Of a DNA stretch of 64,000 bases, positions 38,001 through 49,214 are shown one piece after another. The notes under the pieces are model-generated. The model saw only the letters and a list, made by a program, of their open reading frames with translations, was not told the origin of the DNA and did no database searches. Each line of letters opens with the position of its first letter. Position 1 is the stretch's first letter. The stretch comes from Owenia fusiformis (Eukaryota; Annelida; Polychaeta; Sabellida; Oweniidae), in contig CAIIXF020000011.1 of assembly GCA_903813345.2 (NCBI GenBank), forward strand, positions 16,909,754 through 16,973,753. The letters run 5' to 3'. Position numbers and translations under genes: made by a program.

Positions 38001-41000
38001 ACTCATTTACTGGAAACATCGCATTGATTTTAATTAATATCAGATGTAAGCTGCACGTGGCAGTGGGATTATTTTTGGTGGTTTTTACGTTGACCGGTTC
38101 GTCTTCGAAACTGGGTTATGCAATAAAAAAGTCGGTTTGTATTTTCAGATCGACCCAAACCTCAATGACTAATCAAAACACATCATTATTATCTTACCAT
38201 GGGATAAAAATTTCTAATGCGTGACCATAAGCCTACAGCGTACAGTGAAAATGTGCAGAAACAATAAGAAAGCACGAGAAGCTACACGTCATGTAAAGTT
38301 ATTTTGCCTCACCTGCTATGAGATTGTATGTGTAGATGCTGTTTGATTCAGGCCCGTAATTTTGACATATATCTCCAAAGTATTTACAGTTCTGTTTTCC
38401 GGGTTCAAACTCAAATGCACCACAGAAACCAGACAAGTCGCATTTAGTTTTGCATTCTTGAAATGTAGATGCACTTACTTCTCCCTTTTTGTTATCGTTG
38501 CACCAATTACGTGTTACACTGTAACGTAGTGGATCTGGAATAGAATATATGTTACGCGGTAAACTCGATACAAAAAATATGTCATATTCCGCAACGAATA
38601 TGACATATTCACTTGCGGTGTATGACAGATTCACCTGCGGTATATGGCATACACACTAACCAATGAGAACGTGATACGGAAGTACGCAATTGTCAATAAC
38701 TGCATCCATTGAACGAACAAGTAAAACGTTATATAGATTAATATAATGATTACTGAATCAACAGTACTGTGTATCGAATATATTAACTTAGCAGAAGTTT
38801 AATTCACCAATCTCGCGTAATAAACTTACTCAATCAATCCAGGATTCATATACTAACTAACTATATTGGTAATCCAGCGTAGTTTTACATTTAGAGTCGA
38901 TTCTCGCAACCAATCAAATCAAGGCTTTCTGTATCACGTTTTCACCTGCGGTATATGTCATATTCACCTGTGGTATATGGCATATTCCGCAAGTAAGTAT
39001 GTCATATTCCGCAGGTGCGTATCGGGTATTCACTGAAATTAATGTATCGCATATTCACTGCGGAATATCGCATACTCACCTGCGGAATATGCCATATACC
39101 GCAGGTGAGTATGGCATATTCACCTGTATCACAAATACCGCGCAACCATGAATATATGCCATATACCGCGTAACAATATATACGTCTATAATACATAATG
39201 ACAACTACCATTCAATAAATTGTAGATGCAGCGATAACTCCCTTGCTTTTTGCACTTTCGTTGCACTTATTACGTATGTAACGTAAAGAATCTCGAATAG
39301 AGTATAGATTACATAATGGGAGTTGAACTACTATTCAGGACTCAATGGCAGAGACTTTAAGAAATTATCACATTCTGCTTGTACTAGAAACCCAAAAATG
39401 TCACGAAATGATCGCATGCAAATCTCCTGCCTTTTGAGAATCACCCTAATACGATGCAATACTATATATAGAATGTTTACAAGTAAACAGCCAATTACAA
39501 TAGAGAGATTTCGCACATAAGTGAAAGTACAACTATATACGTATACTTTCAAGGGTCATGTCGAACTATTATATTTACTAAAATCAATTTTAAATTGTAC
39601 TTAATGGAACATAGCTATCCCCGAAATAGAAAAGCTCCATTAACTAGAGACTGTGAATGCACTGTCATCTGCACGTGTAGATTCTGCACATTATGATTAA
39701 ATGCTTGCTCCCGTGTCCTGGTAGAGTCCATTTCACTGCTTCATTTCGTCAGTAGAACGGCAAAAATAAGAAATTGGGAGACCATTGTGGAATTATATAT
39801 GGAAAAGTATATCCATAATGTACATGAATGACATTTGTATATTTCAGATTTTTTAGTTTTATGTGCAATTTAAGCCTGTGCCGTCTTGTAAATTGAAGAA
39901 TTTCAGCCATGTTAATCTTATTGAAAATAACATGGCAGAGAAGCATCCCAATATAAGAGGCCACACACTTTATAAGCCAAACTAGAAGCAATCCAAGATA
40001 TACAAATGTCATTCATGTACATTATGAATATACTTTTCCATATATTATTGCACAATGGTCTCCCAATTTCTTATTTTTGCCGTTCTACTGACGAAATGAA
40101 GCAGTGAAATGGACTCTAGTTGTAGTGTATTATAAACACGATCCTTTATAGTGAGTCATGATCCTTTAAAGTGAGTCATTACATAATCAAGTTGATTATT
40201 TTAAAGTTTTCTTGATCAGTATAAGTTCAATGAACTTACAAAAGGTCTATACATTAGGGAGGTTAAGATAAGCGTAAAATTGTACGTATACCTATCCCTA
40301 TCCGTATGTTTTCAACTGACCTCCCATACAAACATACGGATAGGGATAGGTATACGTACATTTTTACGCTAATCTTAACCTCCCTAATATACATAGATGA
40401 TAAACGTATACAGTTGGATCTCCGTATGAAGCTTTACCTACATGTGTGTGGAACAATTGACCGCAAGCATTTTTAAAAATTAATTGGCTGAGTAGGAACA
40501 GTATCCAATCAAATACTTTAACCATCAATTTGAAACACCAATCAAACCAGTAGGTTTTAGCAATTCCTGGAAACGACGCATTCCATTCAGTAGCTCAACA
40601 AATGACATACAGGGTGTTTCATAATGAGCATCTCCAAAAAGTCAATTTGAGCAGAGATGGGTCTATAACATATGTACTATATATGAGCCTATTTTATTCT
40701 AGACAAACACATTTGGATCAACTAAACATGCTACAATTCAAGAAAGTACAAATGGCATCCCTTTGACCTTTATTATTACAGTCCGAGAAGATCTTGCCTG
40801 ACGAAAAGCCCACATTATGAAACACCTTGTACGTTTACTTATAAGTATAAGTATACGTTATAAGTTGTACTTTCACGTATGTGCGAAATCTCTCTATTAC
40901 CCGATAAATAGCCTGATGACACGTTGATACAGAAACAACAATAAGCAATCACACGAATTCGAAAGATCATATTGAACACCTACCACCTGTTATTGCATAA

Positions 41001-44000
41001 ACATCCATTGCCCATGGTCCTCCAGTACCAACTACCTGTTCACCATTCCTGTTACTGCCTGTGCACTTATTTGAAGTACCATATTTGTTATATGTGCCAT
41101 ATCCGCTGCGGGAAGTATAACATATTCCACCATTCAAAACACCAATGATTGTTTTACTATTGGCCGTTACAGCAGTGAAGCACTTCTTCACTTCCAATAC
41201 TCGATTCCAATAATCATCGTTCAAATAATCAATATCTTCTGCATCAATGTTCCAATCCAGTGCTCTTTCCCAGTCGTCCCCAAAACATCCAAAATGTTTA
41301 TACGGAAGAGCTAAATAAAAACAAAAGTAATGCTGTTTAATCTGATAAACCACTTGGCAATGCATAATATCATATATACGAAACACTAAGCGCGGTGCTA
41401 AAGTCACTTCAAAAATTAATTAACTAGTAAAAAGCGTCGTTCAAATAATCAATATCTTCTTCATCAATGTTCCAATCCAGTGCTCTATCCCAGTCGTCCC
41501 CAAAACATCCAAAATGTTTATATGGAAGAGCTAGATAAAAACAAAAGCAAAGCTGCTGTTAAATCTGATCCCTCACACTCCTTTCATTAATACTTTCCTC
41601 AAAATTCCATACCAGGGCTCTATCCTTGTAGTACCCGAAACAACTAAAGTATTCATATACGGAATATACAGATATAGACCCAAAAGTGATATTATTATGT
41701 ATTATCCTACACTTAGTGTACTAAATGAATAATAACATTACAAAATAAATTTGATATTTATTGGCAAAATGACTATCCGGAGGATATCGTAACGATATAC
41801 TCCGGGCGGAGGATATCGTGACGATATACTCCGGAAAACCCAATATGCGGAGGATATTGTGAAGATATACTCCGCTTGTTGATTTCCCGCCAAATTGACT
41901 CTATTTGGCATGGAATTCATTTTGCAATGATATTATACATTTAGTACACTCCTTGTAAGTGTAGGATAATAAGAACATCCTATGATTTTTTTCAGAATAT
42001 CATTTTAATCTACTCGGTGATATTGATATATGCACTCGTTCGCTTCGCTCTCTCGTGCAGATATCAATATCACCTCGTAGATAAAAATGATATTCCTCAA
42101 AATCATAGGATATCCTATAAATATTAAATAAATCAATTACATGTACACCAACGCAAATTATATTTGTTTTGTCAAATAAACAACTTAGCAGGTCAAGGGA
42201 AGAGACACAAAATTAAAGGACTTGTATACATTGTGGATCGAAAGAGCTTAAAAATATATCAAATAAGAAGTGATAACAACGTCATACTTGATGAATACTT
42301 GAAAATTGATCAAACGCATGCATACTTTGAGTACTCGGGGAAGGTTAAGGCCAGGGTGCATATATTTATATCGGTTACTTCAACTGAAGTTAAATTACAA
42401 GTCAGTCTCAAAAATGCATCATACCAGTGCCCCCACGTTTGAAATTTAGTATCAATAATGATAAGGTTTCCTAGATTTATCTTGTATACAACAAAAGTGA
42501 AGTTTCCATACAGATTAAATGCGGATGTTCATGAAACGAATAATTTTTTCAATCGATTGCTAATATTACCAACGCACTTGGTGAGACTTAAAAGGTATCG
42601 AAATGGGATCGGAGCAAGTGAAGTTAACCTCTACCGTTTCGCAGAATAGTCTTATATTGATAGAACCTTGAGGCATTTATGGCCAACCTGCCATAAGAAA
42701 ATAAGAAAAACATCAGTTGCACATACCTCCAACAGTAATACGTATACTATGTGCGTAATACTCTCTGCCAAATGATAACGTGAATATTGGTTCTTCACCA
42801 CCATTGGTACGAGCACAAGTTAAACTAGTATATGGTAAGTAATATAAATATTGACTTCCTGGAAACACAAATTATTCTTAAATGATAAAAGTGTTCCCCC
42901 TGCACTTACGTACCGCCAACAGTAATTCGTATACTATGCACGTAATACTCCCTGCCAAATGATAATGTGAATGTTGGTTCTTCGCCACCATTGGTACGAG
43001 CACATGTTGTCGTATCACCATCAGTAGCTAGTGATGCCCGGGAATGTATCTTCTCATCATTATCGTTGAACTCATAATACGTTGACGACTGGGCTACTCT
43101 TGATATCGGAATTACTTTGGTATTTGATGCGGCACATTCAATATCTAGAAATGTTAAAACATATAGTTACTACAAACATATAATATGCGTATTCGTTGTT
43201 TTCAGGAGCTCTATTAAGCAGATTCTAAATACAAGCTGGCTCACATGTACTAATAGATAAGGACTTATCAGTTCAGTTTTGATGTTCTATTAACATATCT
43301 TTGAATTCAAAACAATAATTTCCTAACACATTCTTTTCATTGAATATTGGAAATGGCAAACGCAGAACTCATTTCGACATTATTCTTAGTCCTTTACTGT
43401 TCTTAGTTTATATTAATGATCTTCCTGAAAACTTGCACAGTAAATGATACATATACGCAGACGACAATTCTCTTCACCAGTCATTTAACCAAGATTATTT
43501 AATTGAAAAATATAATATTTTACAAAATGATTTGAATTCCATTTTCAACTGGTCAAACATATGGAAATTGAATTTCAAAGATGAAAGAGTAAGGACATTT
43601 TATTCTCTAACCCTCGTAAACATCTATTATTCGAACAACATATTAATGAACTATACAAAAAAGTCTAAAAGAACTTAAACCCACTCAGATCACTCCAAAA
43701 GAAATTAGGAGGTAAACACTTGAAGCTAATTTTCAAGTCATTATACTTCCGATTTTTGACTATTGTGATATTCTCTACTCGTGTGCAAACTTATCAAAAT
43801 TAAATTAAATTGATCAGCTTTATTATAAGCACGGGATACTAGAGTATCCGCGTATATTGAGTATGACCGGTTCTAAGCTTACGAGTGTGACCGTATTTCT
43901 GTTCCTATAAACAGACGAGGTGAGTACTTGCTTTTTATGAACACTTTCGAACGTTTTCTTTTTATCCTACTTGGTCAATGAATGATACTTGGTATACTTA

Positions 44001-46486
44001 TAATGCCAGGCATATCACAAGGGGCCTTACTTAAGAGAAAACGTATTAATATTAGATTGAAGCCGTAAAATCCTAGTTTCCAGCATCTTTGATCAGTTTT
44101 TGTGTAACACAACGCAACTCCGAAGAGGATGACACATCTTATGTATAATATATAGCTAGATCTACGAATTAGTCATGAATATTTTAAATAGTTTAGCCTG
44201 CTCTGTCCAAATATGATACATCTTTGAATTTTTGAGAATACGAATGTCACTGGTGCCCCATTATTGGAGAATACGATTGTGAAACAATCAGTGGGCCGTG
44301 TTACACTCGTTTCCATGACATTTCACAAGCGTATCCTCTGGGAAAAGATAAATCCTTCTCTTGCTCACTCTACGGGGGATCATATAAACTGAGATTTGGA
44401 GATCTTGTTCAGGTTAGCCATAAAAAGGTTTGGGATTTGTTTTTTTCTACTGTGATATTAATGATTTGGCTCTAAGGCGAGAAATCTGTACTTTCTGATT
44501 GATATTCCATTATGAACAGTTACATTGCTAAAATAGCTCATGTTTAACATTTTTTTGTTACATTACTATTAAATACAGCATAAACTATATTCAACAAACA
44601 CAATTTCAAAAAGGATAATATAGAAGTTAACCTTTATTTTCCATTTTTAAGCAGCTGTGCCTCTCATGACTTTCCAAAACAGGTCATATTCGTAGCCTAA
44701 GAACCGGTCATACTCAATATACGCGGATACTCTAGTTACCCGTGTATAAGGCAGCCTGTTTATGCTCTGGAGTCATTCATGGCACATCGTGTACTAACGT
44801 TTTGAACTGTTTAAATTGGACATCATTAGTGGAAAGACGGAAATACAACCACAATATTCTTGTGTTTAGATCGCTGAATAATTTGGTACAAGCATGTGTT
44901 TCAAGTATTTTCCAAAGATACCGTAGACATCATACAGTTGACGTTCGAAGAATTGCTCCTTTTCAAATCCCAACTAGAATTACATCATTTTCAAATAGAT
45001 CCTGTATTTTACAATCAATGATGGATTGGAATTCCCTGTCAAAGCGCCTTATAGAAGGTGAGAATTTAAGTATATTTAAGTCAAGGGCAAAGGAAGAATT
45101 ATCCAATTCAATTATTCGATCCTCTGAACTTAATATTCCAAGAAATCAAGAAGTTATACTTAACAAGGTTCGTTGTGTCTTAATTTTTAAGTCACATCTA
45201 TACTCCCACAATTCTACAAACGTTACTTCACCTGCATGTCAATGTGGCCATGCAAATGAAACAATAATTCAAGTTATTTTTTCCTGTATACTTCCTGCTC
45301 CATTCTTAGAAGAGTTGGAATACAATTTTAGCTTTTCTTAATTTTGGTTATTCTAATTTTAAACCCAAGAGGGACAAAGTAGAGTTATTTCTTTATGGGG
45401 ATTCAACCTTAACAAAATCCACTAATTTGAAAATCCTCAAGCTCACTGCATCATTTTTAGAAAAATGTGCAAATGTGTAGGTTTCTCTGCCACCACTCAC
45501 TTCACTCTTGAGTTCATATTTAATTTTTTTTCTTCACCCTGCAATTATTAATCAAGTGGCTGATAATGCCTTCAGCAAAGCCACTACAAGTGTACAATGT
45601 TTATATATTGTATATGTATTTGTAAAAATTTCTATGATTAAAAGAAAAAAATCGACATAGACTAGACTTCAGTATGTAAGTCCAATGCTCATACTGGAGA
45701 GGTTAAGCAAATACGGTTTTTCAAAACGTATACGTAAACGCAAAGTACATTGAATCAACATAGGATTGTATCGCTTTAGTCTACTTCAGATACCCGTTCA
45801 ACTTCAAAGTTGCGTGTTTAGAACGGGAGATTTTTAATTTCACGTTGCTATCAACGGGAATCATTATACTCATGTCTGTTGAATACTATCCTTGCAATTT
45901 TGATTTCGATGCAGAGTATAATTCTTTCTGAAGAAGATGATGTATGTTACGCATGATTTAACTCGAATAATCTTACGAAACGAGCTCGTTTAAAATATGT
46001 ATTAGAAAACCAGCTATTGAACTTCATCAATGGCATACTATGTAATCATTACAAGCTATGGTGTAGTCTAAAGAAACACTAGAGCTGAACGGCTATTTAT
46101 GTGTGAACTCTACATGTATTTGTATAGGGGCGATTGATACGTTTAAGTTGCGTTTTGGATTTTATACGGTAGCTTAACCTCTCCACTATTTACTTATGAA
46201 AGCTATATTTTCCCCAAAATATTTTAACAGCCATTTTAGTGAAATAATTATAGTTTAGCCTGTGTTTATTTTCTCACAAAATAAATAAATGTATAATGTC
46301 ATGAAAAATATAACTACTACGTTTGAATGCGTATATAAGAATCTATAGAATTGAGCACTCAAGACTTAGTGCAATATAACAAAATGTCTCCAATAAAACG
46401 CATATATGTGCCTTACCATTGTTGATGATGCTCATTACAGCAAATACTGTAAAAACACTTTGTAAACATAGGTGTATGCTAGCCAT
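32083..46486 (-). CDS. Receptor paralogue C: full-length multidomain membrane receptor, 14 exons, about 897 aa
   Basis: Hand-built exons: 46486-46417, 43144-42914, 41310-40984, 38534-38313, 37392-37195, 36517-36380, 36174-36031, 35837-35514, 35344-35244, 34455-34239, 34135-34029, 33758-33584, 33083-32948, 32386-32083; total 2694 nt, open throughout, with the same intron phases as gene B. Approximate domains: signal peptide 1-23 (MASIHLCLQ); jelly-roll N-half 24-100; WSC-like 101-209 (HFGCFGD, ERALDW); PAN-like 210-283; jelly-roll C-half 284-349 (LSICDIKAYG); EGF 350-395 and 396-443; FN3 444-551, 552-657, 658-751; helix in 752-796; tail 797-897. In the tail, VEYEEV fits the ITIM consensus; PEYVNA and HVYEQL are kept, while the DYQNM and TYLD tyrosines of B and D are absent. 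Introns hold truncated duplicates of three exons and many elements. Function in recognition signalling is inferred from domain order only. Confidence 0.82.
34617..34695 (-). pseudogene. Partial duplicate of an FN3 exon in gene C
   Basis: Matches most of exon 9 (35344-35244) with the reading NATYDFVITPSLNHTGPST, but lacks the exon 3' part and its splice donor, and the acceptor side is altered. It probably arose by a local tandem duplication of about 640 bp, since flanking intron sequence is also similar. Confidence 0.7.
36865..37112. mobile_element. MITE in gene C intron 5
   Basis: Inverted ends agccaggccacaggaaaa and its imperfect mirror ttttccgatggccaggct, about 28 bp each, enclose about 190 bp with no coding sequence. 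Target duplication is not clear. Confidence 0.55.
38550..39180. repeat. Palindrome-rich repeat cluster in gene C intron 3
   Basis: Motifs such as cacctgcggtatatggcata and their mirror atgccatataccgcaggtg recur many times at 38575-38645 and 38935-39175. The outer ends, tgttacgcggta and taccgcgtaac, are inverted, so the whole may be one element with subterminal repeats. Confidence 0.6.
39724..40116. mobile_element. Foldback MITE with about 110-bp arms, TA-flanked
   Basis: The left arm starts gagtccatttcactgcttca and the right arm ends in its mirror, agcagtgaaatggactc; the arms match almost perfectly over about 110 bp. TA borders both ends (39722-39723 and 40117-40118). The short minus-strand frame over it is not a gene. 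Confidence 0.8.
40257..40384. mobile_element. Short foldback MITE (128 bp)
   Basis: Almost entirely two inverted arms: gggaggttaagataagcg to atacggatag on the left, mirrored on the right and ending cttaacctccc. TA lies on each side. Its end resembles that of the element at 45696-46184 (ggagaggttaagc), suggesting related families. Confidence 0.75.
40610..40829. mobile_element. Mariner-type MITE (220 bp)
   Basis: Terminal inverted repeats CAGGGTGTTTCATAATG and CATTATGAAACACCTTG with TA duplicated at 40608-40609 and 40830-40831. Length and ends fit a non-autonomous Tc1/mariner element. Confidence 0.85.
41430..41660 (-). pseudogene. Two truncated duplicates of the WSC-like exon in gene C
   Basis: Just upstream of the real WSC exon (41310-40984), 41532-41430 repeats its first third with its own acceptor-like CTAG (reading FGCFGDDWDRALDWNIDEED). 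Further up, about 41660-41592 holds a more decayed copy (YFSCFGYYKDRALVWNFEES). Neither has a donor or a complete domain. The nearer copy differs from the real exon by only a few bases, so it is recent. Confidence 0.75.
41701..42118. repeat. Two adjacent inverted-repeat structures in gene C intron 2
   Basis: 41701-41972 is bounded by ttatcctacactt and its mirror aagtgtaggataa, and contains three 28-bp palindromic units (cggaggatatcgtgacgata and variants). 41975-42118 is a second hairpin with arms sharing cctatgattttttt and gatattgatat around cgttcgcttcgctctc. Both look like non-autonomous foldback elements. Confidence 0.6.
42727..42822 (-). pseudogene. Truncated duplicate of the jelly-roll N-half exon in gene C
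   Basis: Reads TNGGEEPIFTLSF and HSIRITVGG, followed by a good donor GTATGTGC, exactly like the 3' half of exon 2 (43144-42914), but its 5' half is missing and there is no acceptor. Confidence 0.75.
43340..45660 (+). mobile_element. CR1/Jockey-like LINE in intron 1 of gene C
   Basis: The 5' piece reads reverse-transcriptase blocks PLLFLVYINDLPENLH and YIYADDNSLHQSF (the catalytic F/YADD box) with some stops. After a nested transposon, a 199-codon frame (44745-45341) reads the LINE C-terminal region: LNWTSLVERRKYNHNILVF, TRITSFSNRSCIL, WNSLSKRL, and CQCGHANETIIQVIFSC. The non-coding 3' end runs to about 45660. The same LINE at the same intron position in gene A shows insertion before the A/C duplication. 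Degenerate and truncated at the 5' end. Confidence 0.8.
43830..44744. mobile_element. DNA transposon nested in the LINE (915 bp, TIRs about 45 bp)
   Basis: Inverted ends run CACGGG...ACTAGAGTATCCGCGTATAT through gagtatgaccggttcta, about 50 bp on each side. The LINE sequence is duplicated as TATAAG at 43824-43829 and 44745-44750, and removing the insert restores the LINE frame at LYYKAACL. No transposase is recognised inside. Confidence 0.85.
45696..46184. mobile_element. 489-bp transposon with 3-bp ACT target duplication
   Basis: Ends ggagaggttaagc and gcttaacctctcc, with ACT at 45693-45695 and 46185-46187. Intron 1 of gene A (about 5595-5610) has the empty site ctcatactatttactt, so the borders are exact. 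Non-coding inside. A 3-bp duplication fits PIF/Harbinger- or CACTA-type elements. Confidence 0.85.
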
Positions 46487-49214
46487 ATCCTAATTACATA
46501 GACAAATGGATTCTATGTATACGTATATGTCAAACTTTCAAACCTTGACACCTCTCAGAAATACGCAGGGAATTAAAGGCTCGACTTCCTTGTTATATGT
46601 GTTGACAAATTTAGGTTATACACTTATTGTGATCACATTTATATTGATCTATAAAAACTACACAATACTTACTATTTAAACAAATCGCTTCACTATTTTC
46701 CATTCTACATACAACGACTCGTAATTATTTGGTTTACTAGAATGTATTGTAGCCTATTTTTAAAAATACTCTGACTCATGGTTTTAATGGTGTGAAGGAC
46801 CACGAAATCAATCGGTGTTTTCAACTTCCATTAGATTAACACACTTCTCAGAAATATAATTTTGATGCAACAATTGTACCACTTTGCACAAAACTTTGTA
46901 ATTTCACATTTATTAAATATACAGTAACATTTTGTGCATTCCATCTATTGCAACATGCGGATAAAGCGGCCCCAATCCATTTTCATTTTTAGATGATCTT
47001 TTTTTTATACATAAATTTATTCCTTTAGTAAACAATAATAGACATGCAATTGATTGCCAACGTTTTATAAAAAAACAAGATTAGTGGCAATTTTGAATAG
47101 GAATGCATTAAAATTTAAAATTTATCAAAGTAATGTTATCACTCATGGGCCAGGGATGAGTTAACACATGCATGCAAAAATTAGCCAAAACGATCAATTT
47201 GGCTCAGACTTAAATTTTAGATGTTGTCATGTTATTTTGTAACGGGATGAAAAGTATGGTATAGAATGAATGGTCTTTCTTGTAAAAGTTCTAGGGTTTA
47301 GTATCTACAATTATTTCTAATGTTATGAGAATTAGCTATCAATTTTAAATGCATTCTTCAACAGGTATTGTAATGACTTAAGTAATTTTGTCTAATTTTG
47401 TTATTGTTACCTGGTACACATGCAAATTACATTGGGCCCCGTACGAGCTCGAACGAGCCTCGAGAATTGCGAGCCATTACGGGCAAAAAGAAGCAAGATC
47501 CTCGAACGGGCTCGTATGGAGCTCATCATTGTTGTTTTCGAGGCCCGTACGAGCATGTACGAGGCTCGTAATTTCGAAGCCCGTACTTGCTCGTACGGGG
47601 CCCGTTATCGGACACTTTTACAGCACGAAAAAAGGAAGAAGTTTGCATATTTAATGTCATGCTACATCTTTCACGTATCTATCTTAAACAACCCGCAATG
47701 CATGTGTAATCTCATAAACCACTTTTCATACAATCGATGTACATGTACACATCAATAATCTTTCTCTATATCACATTTTAACTTCTTCAAATATCTCACG
47801 CACATGTTTATGTATTGCTTTTACTTTACGTGTAGAGAAACCTGGTATCTCCCATTTGTAACCCCGTTTATTTTGTTTCATAGCTTTTTTACTGTTTATC
47901 ATATTGATACAGACATGCGAATATTTGATATTATTGAAGACATATTAATTTATAATTAGATATAATTAAAATGTTATTTCTCATGTATGCTGTACGTTTT
48001 CATCAAAATAAATGAGCAATTACGGGCCTCGTTACGAGCCCCATACGGGCAAGTACAATGCTAGAAAATTACAAGCCATTAGGGGCCTTGTTACGGGCAT
48101 CGTGCATGGAAGTACAAGGCTCGAATATTACGACCTATTACGGGGCCTCGTGCAGGCACCGTAAGAGCAAGTACAGAGCAAACTCTTACGAGGCTCGGAA
48201 ATTACCAACAATTGCGAGACTCGTAACGAGGCCCATACAAGGTTGTACAGGCCACAATCACGATCCATCATTTGAGATTGGAAATCTATTTTATGTTGTT
48301 CCCTCGCCGCCCATGATTATATCGCTTAACGTCGGTAAGTGATCTCCATGACTCAAGTTTATACATATTAAGATATTTAAAGCTATGTCAAGCGGTTTTA
48401 TTATGTAAGCACTGTCATTTCTCCATCAGTTTTTAAACTTTAACATACAAAACAATCAATAAGATTATTATCAATACAATGCATTTTAGAAAGAAATTGC
48501 ACACTGGTGTTGAGATTACATCTGTTGATATATTCTTCCCAAACCTAATCCTTGCAGTCAGCAAAACTTGCAGCTGGTTGTGAATGGCTTTCGAAAAGAT
48601 GCTGCTGGAATTATAGGTATTACTTTACAAATTTATCTAAATATCAACGTCAGAGAGCAGGCCCATAGCCAGGGGGGATCTATGGGTTCGAGCAACCCCC
48701 CCCCTCCCGGCCAAAAATTCTTTCAAAATCACCCTTAGCAAATCCTGGCTACTGGTCTGAAAAGTGACACCATGCACCCGTCCAAAAGCCACCACATGCT
48801 CAAATAAGTTGTTTCGTAATTTTAGATGCTAATATTGCACTTTGCGTTTGGTTAATTTCTCAATAGGTATAATGGCAAACATATAACGAAGACATACAGT
48901 CCATTTAAAACAGTTTTGATACGATTATATCGTTTATTTAAGGAAGACATGCGTCCATTTTAAACAGTTTTTATAAGATTGTCACTATTCTAAATTGTAT
49001 AAGCACAAGTGTCAAATGGAAAGGACCAAAACTTGTTATGGAGCCTAGCCAAAAAGTAAACGCTTAGTGTTTACCAGTCATAAGAGAACAAACCACTTGA
49101 TATCTCAAAACCATTATCTAGCGTGATTCAATATATTGAATCCTTATATAAGAGTTCTTTTCAAATATGTTTTGAATTGACTTGCGATTTATACATGTAT
49201 AAATTTATTTCTTC
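46487..49214. other. Intergenic stretch between gene D 3' end and gene C 5' end
   Basis: 46487-46995 and 47222-47250 match the 5' flank of gene A and should include the promoter of gene C. 46995-47222 is an insertion absent from A. GC-rich cgaggcccgtacgagc repeats lie at 47437-47610, with related sequence at 48024-48245. An inverted-like pair of ggaagacat / catttaaaacagttt motifs lies at 48893-48975. AATAAA on the minus strand at 49208-49203, seven bases after the gene D stop, could be its polyadenylation signal. No separate gene is supported. Confidence 0.6.
46995..47222 (-). mobile_element. Short retro-inserted element in the gene C flank
   Basis: Compared with the gene A flank (empty site tttttagatgatgtcatg near 6405), about 228 bp is inserted. 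It begins with a T run, read as an A tail on the minus strand, and tttagatg is repeated at both borders as an 8-9 bp target duplication. This fits a SINE or a LINE 3' fragment; no tRNA-like promoter boxes are recognised. Confidence 0.6.

Noticed and set aside
44742-45341. 199-residue frame as a host gene
   Set aside because: It is the LINE C-terminal region continuing the reverse transcriptase at 43340 once the nested transposon is removed.
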